Shown here piece by piece: positions 18,481-28,438 of a stretch of 64,000 nt of DNA; within the stretch, counting starts at the first letter, position 1; each line of letters opens with the position of its first letter. Source of the DNA: Taylorella asinigenitalis ATCC 700933. GTDB lineage: Bacteria; Pseudomonadota; Gammaproteobacteria; Burkholderiales; Burkholderiaceae_B. The notes beneath the pieces are model-generated. The model was not told the origin of the DNA. It saw nothing but the letters and a program-made list of their open reading frames with translations, and did no database searches. Location of the stretch: contig NZ_JHXN01000001.1 in NCBI RefSeq assembly GCF_000687755.1, positions 248,001 to 312,000 on the forward strand, in the 5' to 3' direction. Made by a program: the position numbers and the translations under genes.

Positions 18481-19585
18481 ATGGAAGCTGAACGTAGTAA
18501 TCAAATCGCAAATAATCTGAGTGATTATTTATCACGCGTGGAATCCCTCAGGGGGTATCTTTGACTTTGACACTAAGGCAGAACGCCTGCAAGTAGTCAA
18601 TTTGGAACTTGAAGATCCAAATATTTGGAATGACCCAGAAAAGGCTCAATCTTTATCAAAAGAAAAAAAATCTCTTGAAGATGTAGTTCTTGTTTTATCT
18701 GAGTTAGAGCAATCTATTCGAGATAGTAAGGATTTATATGAATTGGCAGTGGAAGATAGCGATGATTCCACACTCATTGCCATAGAGGAAGATTCTAAGC
18801 GATATTTAGAGACTATCGAAGGTCTTGAATTTAGGCGTATGTTTTCTCAACCTGCCGACCCTTTGAACTGTTTTATTGATATTCAATCGGGAGCTGGGGG
18901 TACTGAAGCTCAAGACTGGGCTTCCATGCTTTTGAGACAGTATCTGCGATACTGCGAGCGTAAGGGTTTTAAAACTGAGTTGCTTGAAGAATCTGCAGGG
19001 GATGTTGCGGGCATTAAATCTGCAACTCTTAAGGTTGAAGGTGACTACGCTTTTGGTTTTTTGCGTACTGAGAGCGGTGTACATAGACTTGTTCGTAAAA
19101 GCCCTTTTGATTCGGCTAATGGCAGACATACTTCGTTTGCAAGTTTATATGTATATCCTGAAATTGATGATTCGATTGAGGTAGAAATTAATCCTGCAGA
19201 CCTTAGGATTGATACTTATCGAGCTAGTGGAGCTGGTGGTCAGCATATTAATAAGACTGACTCAGCTGTGCGCATAACGCATGAACCCACAGGTATTGTT
19301 GTTCAATGTCAGAACGATAGATCTCAGCACAGAAATAAGGCTGAGGCTATGTCTATGCTTAAATCTAAGTTATATGAGCTTGAATTACGAAAGCGTATGG
19401 CAGACCAACAAAAGTTAGAGGAATCAAAATCGGATGTTGGTTGGGGACATCAAATTCGCTCTTATGTATTAGATCAAAGTCGAATTAAGGATTTAAGAAC
19501 CAACGTCGAAGTTTCGAATACGCAAAAAGTTTTAGATGGGGATTTGGATATGTTTATTGAAGCCAGCCTCAAACAGGGAGTTTAA
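18481..19585 (+). CDS. prfB: Peptide chain release factor 2, programmed +1 frameshift
   Basis: Two frames joined. The ATG at 18481 opens a 27-codon zero frame that reaches CTT at 18559-18561 and an in-frame TGA at 18562-18564. Skipping one base continues at GAC (18563) to the stop at 19585, giving about 367 residues. The shift site AGGGGGTATCTTTGAC contains the SD-like AGGGGG and the CTT-TGA-C slip seen in E. coli. RF2 recognises UAA and UGA through the SPF tripeptide ([10 protein letters not shown]) and catalyses release with GGQ ([15 protein letters not shown]). High RF2 allows termination at the TGA; low RF2 favours the shift. Confidence 0.95.
18551..18565 (+). promoter_or_regulatory. prfB programmed +1 frameshift site
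   Basis: The SD-like GGGGG is followed by TAT, the slippery CTT and the stop TGA with C after it. The spacing from the SD-like sequence to the shift codon matches the well-studied E. coli prfB site. It forms the autoregulatory switch for RF2. Confidence 0.93.
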
Positions 19586-19588
19586 GGA

Positions 19589-21115
19589 ATGTCAGATAAA
19601 GTAAAAAACGCAGATGAATCAAGCGAAGTTGCGATAGATGAAAATCGTTTAATCGCTGAAAGACGAGAGAAATTAAAAGGTTTACGTGAGACTAAGGGGT
19701 GGTCATTTCCAAATAAATTTAAACCAATCGATAAAGCTGCTGATTTACATAAAAAGTTTGATGAACTCTCCAAAGAAGAGCTTGATCCTTTAGAGACTCC
19801 AGCAATCGTTGCTGGACGTATGATGTTAAAACGCGTTATGGGTAAAGCAAGTTTTGCAACTCTACAGGATTCTAGCGGACGTATACAAGTTTATTTAGAT
19901 AAAAAACATCTAGGCGACGAAGCTTATGATGAATTTAAATCATGGGATATTGGAGATATTATCGGTGTTTCAGGACGTGTATTTAAAACAATGAAGGGCG
20001 AACTCTCTGTTCATGCTCAATCTGTTGAACTTATTAGTAAATCATTACGCCCATTGCCTGATAAATTTCATGGCCTATCAGATCAAGAATTACGTTATAG
20101 ACAGCGATATGTAGATTTAATAATGAACGAATCTACACGTGAGACTTTTATTGTTAGATCTAAGGCTATGTCTCACCTAAGACAAATTATGACTGAAAAT
20201 GGCTTTTTGGAAGTTGAAACTCCTATGCTCCACCCTATTCCAGGCGGTGCTACAGCTAAGCCATTCGTAACTCACCATAATGCTTTAGATATGGATATGT
20301 ATTTACGCGTTGCACCAGAGCTTTATTTAAAACGATTGGTTGTTGGCGGATTCGAACGTGTATTTGAGATTAATCGCAATTTCAGAAACGAGGGAGTTAG
20401 TCCACGTCATAATCCTGAATTCACAATGATGGAGTTTTATGCAGCATACACAGACTATGAATGGATGATGGATTTTACTGAAAAAATCTTGCGTGAAGTT
20501 GCTGTTAGAACTTTGGGTTCAGCTCAAATTATGCATCAAGGCCGTCCGTTGAATTTTGATGAGCCTTTTGAGAGATTAACTATGGTGGAAGCGATACTTA
20601 AATATTGCCACCAATATACAGAAGAACAATTAAAGGATCCTGATTTTATTCGCTCTGAACTTATTGCTCTGAAAGCACCAGCGGCTGAGGGCTTAAAATT
20701 AGGGGCCCTGCAATTGGCTTTATTTGAAGAGACTACAGAGAGCCAACTATGGAATCCAACATTTATTATCGACTATCCTGTAGAAGTATCACCTCTTGCA
20801 CGTGCATCGGATACTGATAGTGAAATTACTGAGCGTTTTGAGCTATTTATAACTGGTCGCGAGATTGCAAACGGATTTTCGGAATTAAATGACCCTGAGG
20901 ATCAATCGGCACGCTTTATGGAGCAGGTTAAGGCCAAGGATGCGGGCGATGAAGAAGCTATGTACTACGACTCAGATTATATTCGTGCTTTGGAATATGG
21001 CATGCCATATGCTGGGGGATGCGGGATTGGTATAGATAGATTAATAATGCTTTTAACTGATAGTAGTTCAATCAGGGATGTATTACTTTTCCCTCATTTA
21101 AGAAAAGAAGATTAA
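19589..21115 (+). CDS. lysS: Lysyl-tRNA synthetase, class II
   Basis: 508 residues, full length. The N-terminal OB-fold anticodon domain (about 65-160) precedes the class II core with [10 protein letters not shown], motif 2 ([20 protein letters not shown]) and motif 3 ([15 protein letters not shown]) near the C-terminus. It charges tRNA-Lys. It begins 3 bases after the prfB stop, the conserved prfB-lysS pair, and ends at a strong terminator. Confidence 0.95.
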   Translation: MSDKVKNADESSEVAIDENRLIAERREKLKGLRETKGWSFPNKFKPIDKAADLHKKFDELSKEELDPLETPAIVAGRMMLKRVMGKASFATLQDSSGRIQVYLDKKHLGDEAYDEFKSWDIGDIIGVSGRVFKTMKGELSVHAQSVELISKSLRPLPDKFHGLSDQELRYRQRYVDLIMNESTRETFIVRSKAMSHLRQIMTENGFLEVETPMLHPIPGGATAKPFVTHHNALDMDMYLRVAPELYLKRLVVGGFERVFEINRNFRNEGVSPRHNPEFTMMEFYAAYTDYEWMMDFTEKILREVAVRTLGSAQIMHQGRPLNFDEPFERLTMVEAILKYCHQYTEEQLKDPDFIRSELIALKAPAAEGLKLGALQLALFEETTESQLWNPTFIIDYPVEVSPLARASDTDSEITERFELFITGREIANGFSELNDPEDQSARFMEQVKAKDAGDEEAMYYDSDYIRALEYGMPYAGGCGIGIDRLIMLLTDSSSIRDVLLFPHLRKED

Positions 21116-21123
21116 TGTTTAAT

Positions 21124-21152
21124 AAGGGTGGACTTAGGTTCCACCCTTTTTT
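21124..21152 (+). terminator. Rho-independent terminator after lysS
   Basis: AAGGGTGGA pairs with TCCACCCTT around a short loop, followed by a run of T. It starts 9 bases after the lysS stop and closes the recJ-prfB-lysS unit. Confidence 0.85.
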
Positions 21153-21240
21153 ATGTCATAAGCTGTTTTTTGTCACATGAAGTAAATTTAATCTCTTTAT
21201 GATGATTCTGAATTTACAACATTAATCTTTTCTTCGCCTT

Positions 21241-22140
21241 ATGAAAAACTTGATTACCGCCCTTTTACTAAATATTTTTATATTTACTAGCTCTGTTATT
21301 TGGGCTCAAACAAATTCAGAGAATATCGATACTCATATAAATTCATTATCAGAAAAAGAATTACTGATATTTGTAAGCAGAAAGCAAACTTTAGAAGATA
21401 TTTTTAGAGCTTATAAATTATTAGCTGAGAAATATAACAATCCAAGAGGTCAATTTGCTGTCGGAATTTTTTATTTACATGGCATTAAACATATAGAAAA
21501 AAATCCTCAAGAAGCTATTAAATGGTTAACAAAATCAGCCGAACAAAATTTTTATCCTGCTATGGAGACTCTCTACGATGCTTATATGCTAGGAACAGAT
21601 ATACCAAGGGATACTCAAAAGGGAATTAGTTATCTCGAGATATTAGCTAATCAAGGATTCGATAATGCACAGTTCGCACTAGGAAAAAATTATTTCAATG
21701 GAAAAGATATCCCTAGAAATATGAATAAGGCCGTATATTGGTTTGAAAAAGCAGCAAATCAAGGTAATACAGAGGCAATGTTGTATTTGGCTTCCATATA
21801 TTTTGTTGGTGATGGTGTAGATAAAGACTTATCCAAAACAAAATATTGGAATGAAAATGCTGCCAAGAAGGGTCTGGCAATTGCTCAATTTAACCTGGGC
21901 ACCTTGTATTACAACGGTCATGGTGTTCATATTGATTTAGTTAAAGCTAGAGAATGGTACGAAAAATCAGCTGAACAAAATAATGCATTGGCACAGACAA
22001 ATTTAGCACTTATGTATATTAAAGGTGAAGGTGGACCACAAGACTTTAATAAGGCCATGGAATTACTACAGAAATCTTGCGAAAAAGGCGATAAGACTGG
22101 ATGTTCTCAATACTTAGAGTTACGAACTAAATTGAAATAA
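21241..22140 (+). CDS. Secreted Sel1-repeat (tetratricopeptide-like) protein A
   Basis: 299 residues. A signal peptide (about 1-22, hydrophobic, ending at VIWAQ) precedes about six Sel1-like repeats of 36 residues from about residue 70 to 290, each of the type AQFNLGTLYYNGHGVHIDLV followed by KAxxWYEKSAEQ. Sel1 repeats form superhelices that bind other proteins; in several bacteria they act in host interaction or stress. Specific partner unknown. It follows the lysS terminator by 88 bases and probably has its own promoter. It contains no GGCAATG word. Confidence 0.8.
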   Translation: MKNLITALLLNIFIFTSSVIWAQTNSENIDTHINSLSEKELLIFVSRKQTLEDIFRAYKLLAEKYNNPRGQFAVGIFYLHGIKHIEKNPQEAIKWLTKSAEQNFYPAMETLYDAYMLGTDIPRDTQKGISYLEILANQGFDNAQFALGKNYFNGKDIPRNMNKAVYWFEKAANQGNTEAMLYLASIYFVGDGVDKDLSKTKYWNENAAKKGLAIAQFNLGTLYYNGHGVHIDLVKAREWYEKSAEQNNALAQTNLALMYIKGEGGPQDFNKAMELLQKSCEKGDKTGCSQYLELRTKLK

Positions 22141-22213
22141 GTATTTAATTCTATTCATATTTATTTGAATATTAATGGATACAATTAACGTTTTATATTA
22201 AGGAGATACAAAT

Positions 22214-22861
22214 ATGAAACTGAAAAACAAAAGCATTGCCACACTTTTAGCTTCTATTACTCTATTTGGGTCTGTTGCTTTAGCTCAAAATCCTTCACCT
22301 GATGAAATGTTCGATAAAGGTGGCTCTTTTTATGAACAAAAAAATTATGCAGAGGCTTTTAAATATTTTAAAACCGCAGCTGATCAAAACCATACTGTTG
22401 CTCAGACAAATGTTGGTATCATGTTAATCAAAGGATTAGGAGTTGATCAAAATATACAAGAAGGTTTGAAGTATACAGAGAAAGCTGTAGAGGCGGGTGA
22501 TGATCAAGCTCAGTACAATTTAGCAAGTTTTTATTTTAGAGGTGATGTAGTTAAACAAGACCTTAAAAAAGCTGGAGACTTATTCGAAAAATCTGCCAAC
22601 CAAGGTAATGTAAAAGCACAACACGATTTAGGATCTATGTATCTAATGGGCCAAGGCAAACCTCAGGATATTAAGAAAGCAGCTGAATGGATGCAAAAAT
22701 CTGCTTCTAAAGGCCATCCTGGGTCTCTTTATAATTTAGGCATTATGTATAAAAGAGGCGAAGGCATGCCGCAAGATTTAGGAAAAGCTAAGGAGATGTT
22801 CTCAAAGTCATGCGATATCGGGTTTAAACAGGCATGCGAAAGTCTCAAAAATCTTAAATAA
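22214..22861 (+). CDS. Secreted Sel1-repeat protein B
   Basis: 215 residues. A signal peptide (about 1-25, LASITLFGSVALAQ) is followed by about five Sel1 repeats (for example AQYNLASFYFRGDVVKQDLK and AQHDLGSMYLMGQGKPQDIK) and a Cys-containing C-terminus (SCDIGFKQACESL), matching the end of protein A (SCEKGDKTGCSQYLEL). The shared ending suggests tandem duplication of A and B. AGGAGAT precedes the ATG. One CATTGCC lies in the signal peptide region. Confidence 0.8.
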   Translation: MKLKNKSIATLLASITLFGSVALAQNPSPDEMFDKGGSFYEQKNYAEAFKYFKTAADQNHTVAQTNVGIMLIKGLGVDQNIQEGLKYTEKAVEAGDDQAQYNLASFYFRGDVVKQDLKKAGDLFEKSANQGNVKAQHDLGSMYLMGQGKPQDIKKAAEWMQKSASKGHPGSLYNLGIMYKRGEGMPQDLGKAKEMFSKSCDIGFKQACESLKNLK

Positions 22862-22885
22862 TTTTAGAAATCGCTGTAGGATGGG

Positions 22886-22921
22886 GGGATATTTTTTGTG
22901 CTTTCTAGAAAAATATTTCCC
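22886..22921. terminator. Probable terminator between convergent Sel1 genes
   Basis: GGGATATTTTT pairs imperfectly with AAAAATATTTCCC around a short loop. It lies in the 98-base gap between two convergent genes, so it may act for both strands. Confidence 0.45.
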
Positions 22922-22959
22922 TTTTAGATAAGAGAAAAATTCATTTAATCAATGCAAAC

Positions 22960-23988
22960 TCAATTAAGAAACAAAGGATACTTCATAAATAAACATGAAT
23001 TTGCAAGATCACGCCACATTTTAGATCGATCTAGTTCACCTGCATTACGAGGATTATCTGCATTTTTTACTAAATCATATGTGTATTGGCCCATCTCTGA
23101 GCCCATATCTGCAGCTTTTTTTAGCCAAACTAAAGCTTCTTCATTGCTTTGCTCAACACCCTCTTCCCCATATTTGTACAAATCCGCAATTTCTAAAAAT
23201 AGGTATGGAATCTTGTACTTTTCAGCAATGTCGTTTGTCAGCTTAATCGCTAAAGAAATGTCTTTTTTTACACCATATCCACACACAAGCATATGAGCTT
23301 TATTTAAAATCGCGTTGGGGTTTCCTTTGGATGCTGCTAAATCATAGAATTCGTAAGCAATTTCTTTATATGAATCGACACCCATAATTTTATTGAAATA
23401 CATATCACCTAGCATGTTTTGGGCAATCGCATTTCCTTTACTTGATGCCTTAGCTAGATATTCAATTACCCAAATTTTTTCGTCTTCAAAGATATGAGGT
23501 ATATGTCTGTTCTGTTTATAGTATGCAGTTCGATTATCATCAATAATACTATCATTTACAGAAAAAAACCTTTCATTTTCTAAGTAAAATTTTCGATTTT
23601 CACTCCTGACCAAACTGCTTAAATAACGAAGTTTGCTAGTTGCAAGTTTATTTAATCTATAACTTGATAAATAGAGAAGCATTACACCCTTTTTTAAATC
23701 CTTTTGTACGCCTAATCCTGAAAGAAACATATCAGCCAAAAGCATATGAGCAAAAGAATTATTTTCTGTAGAGTAAGGAATTAGCAATTCCCAAGCCTTA
23801 GTAAAATCTTGATTTTCATTGAACCCAAAAAATAAATTCATCCCTTTTAATAAATCAGGATGAATTTGTTCTAAATTAAGTTCTGGATCAGTAGGTTTTA
23901 GTTTTGCTTCAGATGTATTGGATAAAACCAAAAGACATAAAATGATCAAACTAAATATTGATTTTAAAAATTGATAACAATGCCTCAA
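22960..23988 (-). CDS. Secreted Sel1-repeat protein C
   Basis: 342 residues if translated from the TTG at 23988, which has AAGAGAG upstream and opens directly into a signal peptide (FLKSIFSLIILCLLVLSNTSEA). A longer reading from 24054 would begin inside the neighbouring gene and put the hydrophobic segment 30 residues inside the protein, so I prefer the TTG. The mature part has about six degenerate Sel1 repeats (AHMLLADMFLSGLGVQKDLK, AQNMLGDMYFNKIMGVDSYK). It is clearly paralogous to protein D: DLLKGMNLFFGFNENQDFTKA here aligns with DFRKGLDLFLGYNGPQDFVKA there. Confidence 0.72.
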   Translation of the reverse strand: MRHCYQFLKSIFSLIILCLLVLSNTSEAKLKPTDPELNLEQIHPDLLKGMNLFFGFNENQDFTKAWELLIPYSTENNSFAHMLLADMFLSGLGVQKDLKKGVMLLYLSSYRLNKLATSKLRYLSSLVRSENRKFYLENERFFSVNDSIIDDNRTAYYKQNRHIPHIFEDEKIWVIEYLAKASSKGNAIAQNMLGDMYFNKIMGVDSYKEIAYEFYDLAASKGNPNAILNKAHMLVCGYGVKKDISLAIKLTNDIAEKYKIPYLFLEIADLYKYGEEGVEQSNEEALVWLKKAADMGSEMGQYTYDLVKNADNPRNAGELDRSKMWRDLANSCLFMKYPLFLN

Positions 23989-24010
23989 GTTATGCTCTCT
24001 TGGATACAAA

Positions 24011-25036
24011 TTATTTAATGATATGAGGAAACTTAGGTCTGCAAGCCCCATCATCCCCTCTCCATTTTTTAGCTAATTTTAATTCAGTTTGTACTTGAGG
24101 TGTATTGATTTTCTCAATCATTCTAACATCGCGAGCAGCAATCTCATCTCCTAAATCCGCAGCCTTCTTAAACCAAGCTTTAGCCTCATCATAATTTTGT
24201 TTTACGCCTTCACCATACAAATATAGATTTCCAACTTGATAGTAGACATAAGGAACAGTATGGTTTTGAGCAACATCTAACATTAATTTTACGGCTTGAG
24301 AGCGATTCTGTTCTACACCATAACCACACATAAGCATATGGGCTTTATTCATCTTGCCATTTGGATTTCCTTGGGCAGCTGAAGCATCGTAGAGTTTATA
24401 TGCTGCTGCATAATCTTTTTTAACAGCAGCACCTAAATAATACATATCTCCAAGAATATTTTGAGCAAATGCATTTCCTGAGTCAGCAGCTTCTTTCATA
24501 TAGTTAAAAACTGCAGGACCTTCAGCTAAAAATGTATGTGGCAATTTTTCATTGGTTTTCTTTCCAATGTAATACCCCTTAGGAAATTGAGATTTTATAA
24601 ATTCTTTTCGATAATCTCTTATGACTCCTAAAGGAGAGAAATCCTTAGGCGTTTCAACACCAACGCCATATACGAGAGTTTCCGTAAATTTATATGATGC
24701 TAAATCATTAAATCTTGTAGCGGAAGCAAGCAAAAGGTCTAAACCTTTTTTCACATTTCTATTTACGCCCAGTCCAGCTAAATAAATATCTGCAACAAAT
24801 AATTGAGCGGTAGTATTATGCTTAGGAGTGAAGGGCTCCATAATTTCACGTGCTTTCACAAAATCTTGTGGCCCATTGTAACCAAGAAACAAATCAAGCC
24901 CTTTTCTAAAATCTGGGGTGATTTTTTTAACATGCTCATTTGATTCAGCTGCAGATGTTTGAGCTTGAGCGGAGACAGATCCGCAAATCATAAAAGTACC
25001 TAAAGTTAAAGTTAGAATTGCGGATAAAAGTCTCAT
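24011..25036 (-). CDS. Secreted Sel1-repeat protein D
   Basis: 341 residues. A signal peptide (about 1-25, TLGTFMICGSVSAQAQ) precedes a conserved head (DFRKGLDLFLGYNGPQDFVK) and Sel1 repeats (AQLFVADIYLAGLGVNRNVK, AQNILGDMYYLGAAVKKDYA, VYYQVGNLYLYGEGVKQNYD). It starts one base after the fdx stop codon, so it is probably transcribed at the tail of the isc operon, and gene C follows it 22 bases later. The role is unknown; C and D are a tandem duplicate pair. Confidence 0.78.
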   Translation of the reverse strand: MRLLSAILTLTLGTFMICGSVSAQAQTSAAESNEHVKKITPDFRKGLDLFLGYNGPQDFVKAREIMEPFTPKHNTTAQLFVADIYLAGLGVNRNVKKGLDLLLASATRFNDLASYKFTETLVYGVGVETPKDFSPLGVIRDYRKEFIKSQFPKGYYIGKKTNEKLPHTFLAEGPAVFNYMKEAADSGNAFAQNILGDMYYLGAAVKKDYAAAYKLYDASAAQGNPNGKMNKAHMLMCGYGVEQNRSQAVKLMLDVAQNHTVPYVYYQVGNLYLYGEGVKQNYDEAKAWFKKAADLGDEIAARDVRMIEKINTPQVQTELKLAKKWRGDDGACRPKFPHIIK

Positions 25037-25037
25037 T

Positions 25038-25373
25038 TTATTCTCTCGCGTGATTAATGGTGTATTTAGGAATCTCTACCACTAGATCTTCATCACCCAC
25101 AACCACCTGACACGATAGTCGCGAGTTAGGCTTAAGCCCCCATGCTTTATCGAGCATGTCTTCCTCGTCGTCGGTTGATTCGTTTAAATTATCGAACCCT
25201 TCTACTACATAAACATGACAAGTGGTGCATGCACAGACCATCTCACAGGCATGTTCGATATCAACGCCGTTATTAAGAAGATTTTTGCATAGCGAAACAC
25301 CCTTTTGAGCATTTTCGATTACAAGCCCTTCTGGCAATAAAGTCTCATGCGGTAAAACTGTTATTTTAGCCAT
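25038..25373 (-). CDS. fdx: Adrenodoxin-type [2Fe-2S] ferredoxin of the Isc system
   Basis: About 111 residues from the ATG at 25373 (MAKITVLPHETLLPEG). Cluster ligands are in CEMVCACTTCHVYV (residues about 42-55) and LSCQ near residue 87, the pattern of Isc ferredoxins. It donates electrons for cluster assembly with IscS/IscU. A GTG at 25385 would overlap the end of hscA and is less likely. It is the last isc gene here; no iscX follows. Confidence 0.92.
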   Translation of the reverse strand: MAKITVLPHETLLPEGLVIENAQKGVSLCKNLLNNGVDIEHACEMVCACTTCHVYVVEGFDNLNESTDDEEDMLDKAWGLKPNSRLSCQVVVGDEDLVVEIPKYTINHARE

Positions 25374-25385
25374 ACTAGATTTCAC

Positions 25386-27233
25386 TTAACTTACAGAATC
25401 AATAGATTTCCCTGCCAACGCTTTCCGTATCGACCTATCCATACGTCTAGCAGCGAAATCATCGGAAAGAGGGGCAATTTCGGATTGTATCTTACGAATA
25501 GCCTCTAAATTTGAAGAGTCTATGCCACCTTTAAGCTTTGCTAAAAGAGACTGAAGCTTCATGCTCTCCTCCTCGCTTAGAAGATCGGAGTCTGCTTGCA
25601 ATGCAGAGTTAGTGGCCTCGAATAGTTGAGAAGCTCCCAAAACCTCTTCACGCTCTACCCTTATATTTGCATCGATTGTTGAGCTTTGAATACTATCTTG
25701 AAGCATGGTGGCAATGACCTCGTCGCTTAACCCATAACTTGGCTTCACGATAATACTTTGCTCTACACCTGAGCTCATTTCTCTGGCTGTCACACTCAAT
25801 AGTCCATCAGCATCCACTTGAAAATCAACGCGAATACGTGCAGCCCCAGCTACCATAGGAGGAATGCCACGCAATTCAAAATGAGCCAAGGAGCGATTAT
25901 CGTCAACTAACTCGCGTTCACCTTGCACCACATGGATTTTCATAGCTGTTTGACCATCTTTAAATGTGGTAAATTCTTGCGAACGAGCGACAGGTATCGT
26001 ACTGTTTCTAGGAATAATGCGTTCTGTTAAACCACCCATCGTCTCAATCCCCAAAGACAAAGGAATTACATCCAGCAACAACCAATCATCCCCAGATCGA
26101 CTACCCACAAGCTTATCAGCTTGAAGTGACGCACCCATTGCCACAACTTGATCGGGATCGATATTCGTCAACGGCTCCATTTGAAAATAATCACCCACCA
26201 TTTTTTGAACAATAGGCATACGTGTAGCCCCACCTACCATTACAACACCACTAATTTCATCAGGCTCTAGCCCCGCATCCTTAAGCACAAAATTAACTTT
26301 ATCCAACGTGCGATTCACAAGCCCATAGGCAATGTTCTCGAAATGCGATCGTGGATAATTCAAATCGATATGCAACCCATCTGAAAGCTTAACCTGAAAA
26401 TAAGCCCTCTGCTGTTTTGTAAGGCGCTCGCGAACAGTTTTAGCTATAGATAGAAGCTGTCTATGATCTTGAGCAGTAAGTTGGTCAGTATCATGGTGAG
26501 TGAGTACATCCTTAACAATAAGCTTATCGAAATCATCGCCTCCTAACTGCGTATCACCACCTGTGGCAATAACCTCGAATATCCCCTTTTGCAATCGCAA
26601 AATGGAAAAGTCAAATGTCCCACCGCCTAGATCATAAACGGCATAAACGCCCTCAACGGCTTTCTCCAGACCATATGCAATAGCTGCTGCTGTAGGTTCA
26701 TTTAATAGACGCAGCACATTAAATCCCGCAATTCTAGCTGCGTCGCGAGTGGCTTGCCTTTGAGCATCATCAAAATAAGCTGGAACAGTAATAACTGCAT
26801 CCTGCACATCATGACCAAGAAAGTCCTTAGCTTGACTGCGCAAAGCTTTTAGAATCTCTGCTGAAACTTGTATAGGAGAAATATCTCCTTGGTTAGTAAT
26901 AACACTTACCGTGCCTTCATTTTGAGATAGCCTATATGGCAATGCTTCCGCCATCGCCTCATCATAAGAGCGGCCAAGTAATCTTTTTGTAGATAAAAGT
27001 GTGTTAAAAGGATCTCGATTTTTAGCCTTAACTGCTTCACTTCCAGTGTGTACAGTACCATCCTTCAAATAACGGACAGCAGATGGAAATAATTTTTTTC
27101 CATCCGATGAAGGAATAACAGAAATTTCGCCATCTAGTACAGTTGCAATCAATGAGTGTGTAGTGCCTAGGTCAATCCCCACCGCATGTTTTATTGGTTT
27201 TTCATCGGGATCTGAAATCTGAAATAAGGTCAT
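25386..27233 (-). CDS. hscA: Fe-S assembly Hsp70 chaperone HscA
   Basis: 615 residues, a full-length Hsp70 of the HscA subclass. The nucleotide-binding domain has [27 protein letters not shown] and [13 protein letters not shown]; the substrate-binding domain starts near residue 390 ([14 protein letters not shown]). HscA works with HscB to release clusters from IscU. The ATG overlaps the hscB stop as ATGA. Confidence 0.94.
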   Translation of the reverse strand: MTLFQISDPDEKPIKHAVGIDLGTTHSLIATVLDGEISVIPSSDGKKLFPSAVRYLKDGTVHTGSEAVKAKNRDPFNTLLSTKRLLGRSYDEAMAEALPYRLSQNEGTVSVITNQGDISPIQVSAEILKALRSQAKDFLGHDVQDAVITVPAYFDDAQRQATRDAARIAGFNVLRLLNEPTAAAIAYGLEKAVEGVYAVYDLGGGTFDFSILRLQKGIFEVIATGGDTQLGGDDFDKLIVKDVLTHHDTDQLTAQDHRQLLSIAKTVRERLTKQQRAYFQVKLSDGLHIDLNYPRSHFENIAYGLVNRTLDKVNFVLKDAGLEPDEISGVVMVGGATRMPIVQKMVGDYFQMEPLTNIDPDQVVAMGASLQADKLVGSRSGDDWLLLDVIPLSLGIETMGGLTERIIPRNSTIPVARSQEFTTFKDGQTAMKIHVVQGERELVDDNRSLAHFELRGIPPMVAGAARIRVDFQVDADGLLSVTAREMSSGVEQSIIVKPSYGLSDEVIATMLQDSIQSSTIDANIRVEREEVLGASQLFEATNSALQADSDLLSEEESMKLQSLLAKLKGGIDSSNLEAIRKIQSEIAPLSDDFAARRMDRSIRKALAGKSIDSVS

Positions 27234-27712
27234 AATCTAGATTCAATTAAGCTTAATATCTTTTGAATATATTGTAGTTGCTGAAGTTTAGAAAATGCTT
27301 TTTCGTAATCAGCTTTATGATCAATAAGCTCTGTAATGCAGGCAATAAGATCGGATTTTTTTTCGTTTATTTCATTTGCAAGAGTTCTTAGCTTAGGTTT
27401 ATCGTTTGAGCATTCCTCAAGCTGTTCATGCCAAAGCATCTGAGTTGCAAGAAACTCTCCACTTACTGGAGTATTAAGATTTATATCGTTGAGTTCGCAC
27501 AAGTAAAAGCCCCTAGTAGCATCATTTTTAAGCTTGCTATAAGCTTCATTTATTAATGAAGCCCAGCTTAGGGCAACTTTTTTTTCTGAAGCAGAGGCAG
27601 TTGCAAATCTATCAGGGTGAACTTTTGATGTGGCTTCCCTCCATGCATTTTCAAGTTCAACTTCATCGATTTCAAATTTTTGCGGAACTTTCAAAAGCTC
27701 GAAGTAATTCAT
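27230..27712 (-). CDS. hscB: Fe-S assembly J-domain co-chaperone HscB
   Basis: 160 residues. An N-terminal J domain (about 1-70) carries the HPD motif (SKVHPDRF) that stimulates HscA ATPase activity, followed by the C-terminal helical domain that binds IscU. The gene overlaps both neighbours by 4 bases (ATGA), typical of tight translational coupling. Confidence 0.92.
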   Translation of the reverse strand: MNYFELLKVPQKFEIDEVELENAWREATSKVHPDRFATASASEKKVALSWASLINEAYSKLKNDATRGFYLCELNDINLNTPVSGEFLATQMLWHEQLEECSNDKPKLRTLANEINEKKSDLIACITELIDHKADYEKAFSKLQQLQYIQKILSLIESRL

Positions 27713-28032
27713 ACCGTAAAGGACTCACCACATCCACAAGAAGCTTTTTCATTTGGGTTTTTAAATTTAAACCCCTCATTAAGCCCCTCTTTTACAAAAT
27801 CTAATTCAGTTCCATCAATAAATGGAAGACTTTTAGAGTCAACAAATACACGGACACCGAAACTTTCAAACACACTATCGGCAACATCTTGAGAGTCTGC
27901 ATATTCGAGTTTGTAGGCCATACCTGAACAACCCGAAGTCTTAACACCAACCCTCAAACCTAAACCTTTGCCTCGCTTTTCAATAAAGCTTTTGACATGC
28001 TGAGCGGCCCTCTCTGTAAGCGTAACAGCCAT
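27709..28032 (-). CDS. iscA: A-type Fe-S carrier IscA
   Basis: About 107 residues from the ATG at 28032 ([14 protein letters not shown]); a longer reading to 28089 sits inside iscU. The three conserved cysteines are in [10 protein letters not shown] (about residue 35) and ASCGCGES at the C-terminus. It carries Fe-S clusters to target proteins. Confidence 0.94.
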   Translation of the reverse strand: MAVTLTERAAQHVKSFIEKRGKGLGLRVGVKTSGCSGMAYKLEYADSQDVADSVFESFGVRVFVDSKSLPFIDGTELDFVKEGLNEGFKFKNPNEKASCGCGESFTV

Positions 28033-28033
28033 C

Positions 28034-28423
28034 TTAAGATTTACCTTCCTTTTTATGACGATAGTCATTGATAGCAGCTTTAATAGCATCTTCAGCTAAA
28101 ATTGAGCAGTGAATTTTTACTGGTGGCAATGCCAACTCTTCTGCTATATCAGTATTTTTTATATCCATTGCTTGGTCTAAGGATTTCCCTTTAACCCATT
28201 CAGTCACTAAGGAGCTAGAAGCAATAGCGGATCCACAGCCATATGTTTTAAATCTAGCATCTTCAATAATACCTGCATCATTAACTTTAATTTGAAGTTT
28301 CATGACATCACCACAAGCTGGAGCACCTACCATACCAGTACCTACAGATTCATCTGATTTATCAAAAGACCCCACGTTTCTAGGGTTCTCATAATGATCT
28401 AAAACTTTTTCGCTATAAGCCAT
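28034..28423 (-). CDS. iscU: Fe-S cluster scaffold IscU
   Basis: 129 residues. The three ligand cysteines are in [20 protein letters not shown] and [12 protein letters not shown], and the HscA recognition motif LPPVK is intact just before the third. Clusters are built on IscU with sulfur from IscS. The LPPVK codons include a CATTGCC copy. Confidence 0.96.
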   Translation of the reverse strand: MAYSEKVLDHYENPRNVGSFDKSDESVGTGMVGAPACGDVMKLQIKVNDAGIIEDARFKTYGCGSAIASSSLVTEWVKGKSLDQAMDIKNTDIAEELALPPVKIHCSILAEDAIKAAINDYRHKKEGKS

Positions 28424-28438
28424 TTAAATTTCCTTAAA

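Noticed and set aside
18806-19129. Minus-strand 107-codon frame opposite prfB
   Set aside because: It is the antisense shadow of RF2, which is unambiguous by GGQ and SPF motifs.
21241-25036. Sel1 cluster as a genomic island or mobile element
   Set aside because: No integrase, transposase, tRNA-flanking repeats or insertion site is seen, and base composition does not look different by eye.
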